The notes beneath the pieces are model-generated. The model worked only from the letters and a program-made list of their open reading frames with translations. It was not told the origin of the DNA and made no database searches. From positions 1 through 9,138 of the forward strand of contig CALIEE010000214.1 in assembly GCA_938022485.1 (NCBI GenBank): a DNA stretch of 9,138 bases. Reading direction: 5' to 3'. Made by a program: the position numbers and the translations under genes. Positions 5,426 through 9,138 of this stretch are shown piece by piece. The number at the start of each line of letters is the position of its first letter. The stretch's first letter is position 1. This DNA comes from an uncultured bacterium. GTDB taxonomy: Bacteria > Bdellovibrionota_C > UBA2361 > SZUA-149 > CALKYB01.

Positions 5426-6221
5426 GAAGGTTCTCTATGAAATTAGCCCCAGCCAAGCTCACTACCATTAAAATATATCCACACATTGATAACCAAGCAG
5501 CTTTTCGGCCTCGAAGTCCTGTCATTCTGGATGAGAGTAAAATCACTAAGTAGACTGTCAAGACCAGCGCGGAAGCTAAGAGAAGAGGGTCGGCTGAACC
5601 ATAAATAGACCGACGTCCAGTGGATAGATAAAACCCACTACCAACTCCAGCAAGAAGACTGGCGCAGCCAAGGTAGGTGAAGCCGTTACCTAGATTTTCA
5701 AGTCTTTCAATAGATGGGATTTTTGCAGTAAGCTTATGCCAAGTTCTATTTCTAATTTGGGATTCTTTGAAAATAATACCGCTGGCTAAAACTGCTGATA
5801 GAGAAAATACAGATATTGCAATCAGCATAAAACTAATATGAGCGAGAAGAGCAGGTCCGATTCCTGAACCCTTATCCACCTGAACAGGATAATGGAGGAC
5901 CAGGCCTGAGAATATAAAAAATCCCAGAACCAAGGGAATGGTAAAGGCTCCAAGCTGATTCAAGCGGTAGGCATCTTTAAGTGAGAGAAACAGAACGGCT
6001 AAAAGTAAAGCTGCTCCAGAGGTAAAAAGACCAAAGCCTTGAAAACCACCGGCCATCCAAGTCATGCCAAACAGTGAGAAGAAATGAAAAACGCAAGCGA
6101 AAGCAAAATATCTATTTGCTGAGCGAGGAACTGGTCGCCCAAAGTGCCTAAGGTAAAGAGTAGCCGCCATCAGGTAGCCGACACCTCCCAGAAGGGCCAA
6201 TATATGGATAAAAGAATTCAT
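5412..6221 (-). CDS. hemX: HemX/CcsA-like cytochrome c assembly family membrane protein
   Basis: The 269-residue protein has about eight membrane segments and the pattern of the cytochrome c assembly protein family (CcsA/CcmC/YpjD/HemX). Visible landmarks are GLVLHYP (106-112), LLAHISFMLIAISVFSLSAV (125-144) with conserved His128, IPSIERLENLG (168-178), a GSGFYLSTG stretch, LRGRKAAWLS (236-245) and a C-terminal Asn-Leu-His (His266). In CcsA proper, a tryptophan-rich WGxxWxWD signature lies in the loop before the last helices. Here the equivalent reads YGSADP, so heme export for cytochrome c is less likely, and the protein fits the HemX/YpjD branch. HemX-like genes often precede hemA; in Bacillus HemX affects GluTR level, and whether this applies here is unknown. 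The start at 6221 places the first helix correctly, though AGG lies too close to the ATG for a good ribosome site. Confidence 0.87.
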   Translation of the reverse strand: MNSFIHILALLGGVGYLMAATLYLRHFGRPVPRSANRYFAFACVFHFFSLFGMTWMAGGFQGFGLFTSGAALLLAVLFLSLKDAYRLNQLGAFTIPLVLGFFIFSGLVLHYPVQVDKGSGIGPALLAHISFMLIAISVFSLSAVLASGIIFKESQIRNRTWHKLTAKIPSIERLENLGNGFTYLGCASLLAGVGSGFYLSTGRRSIYGSADPLLLASALVLTVYLVILLSSRMTGLRGRKAAWLSMCGYILMVVSLAGANFIENLHVYR

Positions 6222-6239
6222 ACCTAAAAAAAGGAAATC

Positions 6240-6291
6240 GTTAATTGGACTGGTAGTTAAGCGGTTTTATTAACAATGGTCAATTGGACTG
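6240..6291. repeat. 13-base direct repeats in front of hemX-hemA
   Basis: GTTAATTGGACTG (6240-6252) and GTCAATTGGACTG (6279-6291) differ at one base and start 39 bases apart. A third AATTGG core lies at 6327-6332. Between the two copies GTTAA (6256-6260) and TTAAC (6270-6274) form an inverted repeat. The copies flank the best candidate promoter, one over the -35 and one near the expected start, as expected for operator sites. The regulator is unknown. Confidence 0.4.
6255..6283 (-). promoter_or_regulatory. Candidate promoter of the hemX-hemA unit
   Basis: On the minus strand TTGACC (6278-6283) and TTAACT (6255-6260) are 17 bases apart. The -35 matches five of six consensus positions and the -10 only three. 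Transcription would start near 6248, about 27 bases before the hemX ATG. The rest of the 174-base gap (6222-6395) holds no gene and no clear terminator after mltD, so read-through from mltD is also possible. Confidence 0.35.
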
Positions 6292-6395
6292 TAAAAGTAG
6301 GTACTTAGCTAAACTGTCAGGGTAGCAATTGGTAGAGATCTGCCCGAGGCGTATGAAATTAAAATAACAACAACTAGATGGGCTGCCTCTATGCT

Positions 6396-7970
6396 TTAGC
6401 GGACTCGAAGAGTTTGACCAGGATATATAGTCTTCCTAACCGAAGGATTGAGTTTCTTAAGCGAATTCAACCTCAAATTATGTCGTCGTGCAATTCCACC
6501 CAAGGTGTCACCTTTTCGAACCTTATACTTGGCAACTTTTACACCCGACTTTTGTTTTTGACCTGGTATTTTAACTACTTTGCCAGCATAGAGTTTCTTT
6601 GCACTCTTGATACCATTAAGACGCATTAAAGACCGTTGGCTAACGCCAAACTTCCTAGCTATTGCTCCAATAGTGTCGCCTCTGCGTACTTTGTATTTTG
6701 TTCGGTAACTGCCACCGCTGGAAATTGATTTAGAGGGCTTGAAATTACTAGCCACTTCTGTTGCCTCATCTAAATCTAGGACCTTGGAATTAGAGAGCTT
6801 GGAGGCTAAGTCATCACCGTATCCGGCTGGAAGCCTAACCAAGTATCCTGCAGGTAGGGAGCGCCTTCCTTGATACACGCTCTTCAGCACTCCTGTATTA
6901 AGTTTCTTAAACTCATCTTCTGAGACTGGTAAGGCTTTTTTCAACTGGCCATAACTTATAGAACGAGCGAGCTTTACTTCTTCGAAGCTGATTGGGTTTT
7001 CCCTTACGAGTCCAGGGAAGTATTTTTCAGTGTTTTTCTCAATTTCAATGGCAGCCAAAAGTTCCGGCCAAAAATTACTACTGGCAAATCCAAAAGTGCG
7101 GCTTTTATATCGTTTAATAATCTCAACAATATCAATGGTACCAGTATTTTTAACCGCTCTAGCCATTCCGGCCACCCCGTGGTTATAGGAAGTAACGGCT
7201 AGTGGCCAAGTCTTAAGGCGCTTTTTAGCATTGCCTAAGTACCGAGTAGCAGATCTTGAAGCCACTATTGGATCTCTTCGTTCGTCCAGCGCGGAGTTGA
7301 CCCTCATATACAGGCGACCAGTTGAACGCATGAACTGCCAAATGCCGGCAGCTCCAACTGAACTATTCGCCTTGTAGTCGAAAGAGGATTCAATAAGAGG
7401 CAGCCTTGATAGTTCCACAGGTAGTCCCTTGTCACGGAAGATCCTTTCAATTGAGTCAAGATAACGGCCAGAACGCACTAGCCCCTCTCTGAATCTTTCC
7501 TTAATTCCTGTTTGGCTGCGTATCTGCTTACTATCTTGGGCTTTTTTCAATTCTTTTTGTTGATTACCAAGTTTCTCATAGAGCGCGTATATTCGTTGCT
7601 CGTTTTCGTCACTTGAAGGACCACTGCTAGCCAGTCGCTTTAGCATTGCTTTAATACGAGCTGACTCTTGTTTTAAAGTCTGCTTTTTGCGCTTTTTAAA
7701 CTCTTTCTCAGAAACCTTTCCTTGAATAGCGCTGAAGTCCAGAACGGAATAAATTATATGAGGGTGGCTTCTATTATGAAAAACAGCGTTGTTCTTTCCG
7801 TATTTACTAAAGATAAGTTTCCAAAATTCAACACGTGGAGCCAATCGGGAATCTGGAACAAAGTCGGAGTGTGTTGGGGCTGCTATTGCGGTATTAGAGC
7901 TTACCAGCATGCCGGGGCAAGGGCCGAAGAAAAAATATGTAGCCAAAAATAGTGTAGCAAATTTTTTCAT
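6396..7970 (-). CDS. mltD: Membrane-bound-type lytic murein transglycosylase D-like protein with two LysM repeats
   Basis: This 524-residue exported enzyme should cleave the MurNAc-GlcNAc bond of peptidoglycan, forming 1,6-anhydro ends. Features in order: signal peptide (MKKFATLFLA start, likely cleavage after AIAA near 31); an N-terminal region (about 45-165) with FWKLIF and a Lys/Glu-rich helical part; an SLT catalytic domain (about 174-286) with LPLIESSFD and catalytic Glu194, then AAGIWQFM and SYNHG; a divergent LysM-like stretch (about 328-385); and two clear LysM repeats, YKVRRGDTIGAIA (from 426) and YKVRKGDTLGGIA (from 482), that bind glycan. The Cys near residue 18 is preceded by Gly-Pro, not a lipobox, so it is probably not a lipoprotein, unlike E. 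coli MltD. ATG 7970 is chosen over GTG 7982 because AGGTG lies 9 bases upstream of it and overlaps that GTG. The start is one base after the dacB stop. Confidence 0.93.
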   Translation of the reverse strand: MKKFATLFLATYFFFGPCPGMLVSSNTAIAAPTHSDFVPDSRLAPRVEFWKLIFSKYGKNNAVFHNRSHPHIIYSVLDFSAIQGKVSEKEFKKRKKQTLKQESARIKAMLKRLASSGPSSDENEQRIYALYEKLGNQQKELKKAQDSKQIRSQTGIKERFREGLVRSGRYLDSIERIFRDKGLPVELSRLPLIESSFDYKANSSVGAAGIWQFMRSTGRLYMRVNSALDERRDPIVASRSATRYLGNAKKRLKTWPLAVTSYNHGVAGMARAVKNTGTIDIVEIIKRYKSRTFGFASSNFWPELLAAIEIEKNTEKYFPGLVRENPISFEEVKLARSISYGQLKKALPVSEDEFKKLNTGVLKSVYQGRRSLPAGYLVRLPAGYGDDLASKLSNSKVLDLDEATEVASNFKPSKSISSGGSYRTKYKVRRGDTIGAIARKFGVSQRSLMRLNGIKSAKKLYAGKVVKIPGQKQKSGVKVAKYKVRKGDTLGGIARRHNLRLNSLKKLNPSVRKTIYPGQTLRVR

Positions 7971-7971
7971 T

Positions 7972-9138
7972 CTAGCTTTCACCTAGTAAAATTTCCGCAA
8001 TCCTTCTCTCAATAACCGTAGCGTCGCCCTTTGGCAGCCTTCCATTGACTATGATGGCGTAGGCAACCTGCCTACCGCTTTCAAGCTGGAGATAGCCAGC
8101 AAGTGAACTAACTCCTGTTAACGTGCCAGTTTTTCCCCATAGCTTCCCTACTCTATCATAGGATTTCTGGCTTTCATCCCCAAATTTTCTTCGTTTTAAA
8201 GTGCCGGAACGTTTATATCGGCTAAGCGACGAGATTAGTTCAGGGCCTACAGATAAATCTTTTGCTGCATGCACTAAAAGTTTATTGATAGTTTCAACGG
8301 AGACTCGGCTTTTTCGGTCCAATCCAGAGCCGTCGTAAATCCTACTTTCAAAATCCCCCAAAGATCCCAGCAAACCTTCAATGCGCTTCAGACCAATATC
8401 CTGTCTAAAATAACCGTTACTATCCTGGCCAAGTAGAAAGAGAATCTGACCAGCCGTGATATTGTTACTATACTGATTTAGCTCACGAAGGATCAGCGCA
8501 AGTTCCCTGGATTCGAACGATCGTAGTAGCTCTGCATTCCCGGAAGTCTCCCCAACCAAGACATCCCCTTTGACACGAATACCTGCATTTTCGAGGGCTG
8601 CTCTAAAGATACCGGCGAAGTAAAAGGTAGGATCTGGCGCGCTTCTATATACGGTTTTAACTTTCGCGTATTCACCAATACTCCCAGAGACCACTACATC
8701 AACCGGGTCTATCGAAAGTTTTTTGTATTTTGGGTTAGAGGAAGCAGTCAACCGTGGGCTGAAAACAGAGGATTGCGGATTTTGAGAGATTTGAACTTTG
8801 ACTTTACTCCCGGCAACAGTTCTTACCTGATTCTTAATTCGCAAAGGGGCCCCGGGAGTAACACTAACTAGTGCTTTGGAGCCAGAAGAAGCGGGGGCCA
8901 CGTGAACCGCATAAGAATTGTGATTTACGGTCAAAGCTCCCAAGCCAGCGTCATAGGCTCGGTAGCCTTGAGGTCCACGGGCGTTTACGAAGAGAGTATC
9001 GTCAAGTACCAAATCTTGGACTTCTCGGACACCTTGCTCTTTCAGTGTCTTGGCCACAAACCAAATTCTTTCGTCCACTAAAGTGGGATCACCGTAGCCT
9101 CTAACGTAAAGGTTTCCAACATTGCCGACACCACCCCC
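7972..9138 (-). CDS. dacB: D-alanyl-D-alanine carboxypeptidase/endopeptidase, PBP4 (DacB) type, 5' end outside the window
   Basis: Peptidase family S13 enzymes act in the periplasm, removing terminal D-Ala and cutting peptide cross-links in peptidoglycan. The visible 388 residues read in frame to the window edge, so this is the C-terminal part. Compared with relatives of about 470-500 residues, roughly 100 residues, with the signal peptide and the SxxK nucleophile motif, lie outside. Seen in order (visible numbering): NLYVRGYGDPTL (9-20), typical of the family; GALTVNHNS (67-75); the SxN motif as Ser-Asn-Asn (224-226) in QYSNNITAGQ; YDGSGLDRKSRVS (268-280); and the KTG motif (336-338) in GKTGTLTG. 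The GTG at 9078 is internal, not a start, since the conserved GDPTL region lies upstream of it. It overlaps the mltD ribosome site and stops one base before mltD, so the two form an operon for wall remodelling. Confidence 0.95.
   Translation of the reverse strand, partial: GGGVGNVGNLYVRGYGDPTLVDERIWFVAKTLKEQGVREVQDLVLDDTLFVNARGPQGYRAYDAGLGALTVNHNSYAVHVAPASSGSKALVSVTPGAPLRIKNQVRTVAGSKVKVQISQNPQSSVFSPRLTASSNPKYKKLSIDPVDVVVSGSIGEYAKVKTVYRSAPDPTFYFAGIFRAALENAGIRVKGDVLVGETSGNAELLRSFESRELALILRELNQYSNNITAGQILFLLGQDSNGYFRQDIGLKRIEGLLGSLGDFESRIYDGSGLDRKSRVSVETINKLLVHAAKDLSVGPELISSLSRYKRSGTLKRRKFGDESQKSYDRVGKLWGKTGTLTGVSSLAGYLQLESGRQVAYAIIVNGRLPKGDATVIERRIAEILLGES
7980..7984 (-). promoter_or_regulatory. 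Ribosome binding site of mltD, inside the end of dacB
   Basis: The minus strand reads AGGTG, 9 bases before the ATG at 7970 and within the last codons of dacB. It decides the start, since the alternative GTG at 7982 is part of this site, and it indicates coupled translation of the two genes. Confidence 0.65.

Noticed and set aside
6324..6337. AGCAATTGGTAGAG resembles the D-arm of a tRNA
   Set aside because: No acceptor stem, anticodon arm or T-arm (GGTTCGAATCC-like) follows at the right distance, so it is not a tRNA gene or a clear remnant.
6340..6395. Inverted GCCC/GGGC and GAGGC/GCCTC segments after mltD as a terminator
   Set aside because: The complementary parts are in crossing order and far apart, and no T-run follows a stable stem.
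7905..7925. Cysteine in the mltD signal region as a lipobox
   Set aside because: The residues before the Cys are Phe-Gly-Pro, with Pro at -1, which does not fit the lipobox; an AIAA signal peptidase I site follows.
9076..9078. GTG as the start of dacB, giving a complete 368-residue gene
   Set aside because: The frame continues to the window edge and codes for the conserved NLYVRGYGDPTL segment upstream, so the gene is partial.

Overview
The window looks like ordinary chromosome from a Gram-negative (diderm) bacterium with moderately low GC, judged by eye. The evidence is a periplasmic PBP4-type D,D-peptidase next to an MltD-type lytic transglycosylase, a PEP-CTERM protein (a class tied to exosortase systems of Gram-negatives), and a HemX-HemA pair for heme synthesis by the C5 route. 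The long N-terminal region of the transglycosylase and the hemX-hemA order remind me of the former Deltaproteobacteria, including the Bdellovibrionota. That placement is an inference with low confidence; no rRNA or other phylogenetic marker is present.

Layout, left to right. Positions 1-115 hold a small hairpin and the tail of an intergenic region. A 97-residue hypothetical protein runs leftward (116-409). It is divergent from a membrane-anchored protein with an Mrr-like nuclease fold running rightward (709-1290), and the roughly 300-base space between them holds promoter-like sequences and several palindromes. A strong bidirectional terminator (1302-1327) separates that gene from a convergent PEP-CTERM protein (1353-2084, minus). 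A 362-base AT-rich divergent region follows, with a consensus -35 box and a terminator-like hairpin that could mark a short RNA or a leader. Next is an unrecognised, helix-rich 194-residue protein (2447-3031, plus). It converges on a long leftward block: yrbG-like cation/Ca2+ exchanger (3047-3985), hemA (4061-5425), a hemX/ccsA-like membrane protein (5412-6221), an mltD-like lytic transglycosylase with two LysM repeats (6396-7970), and the 3' part of dacB/PBP4 (7972 to the right edge).

How the genes work together. dacB and mltD are one base apart and form a peptidoglycan-remodelling unit: one trims peptide stems, the other cuts glycan strands. hemX and hemA overlap by 14 bases and form the entry unit to tetrapyrrole synthesis. 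HemX-type proteins are thought to influence GluTR level or to be relatives of cytochrome c assembly proteins. The exchanger lies 75 bases after hemA and may be carried on the same transcript. The PEP-CTERM protein implies an exosortase elsewhere in the genome.

I see no CRISPR array, mobile element, tRNA or rRNA gene. The window is mostly housekeeping. The parts most worth a second look are the membrane protein whose Mrr-like domain seems to have lost its catalytic residues, the orphan 194-residue protein with its long structured upstream region, and the repeats in front of hemX-hemA.
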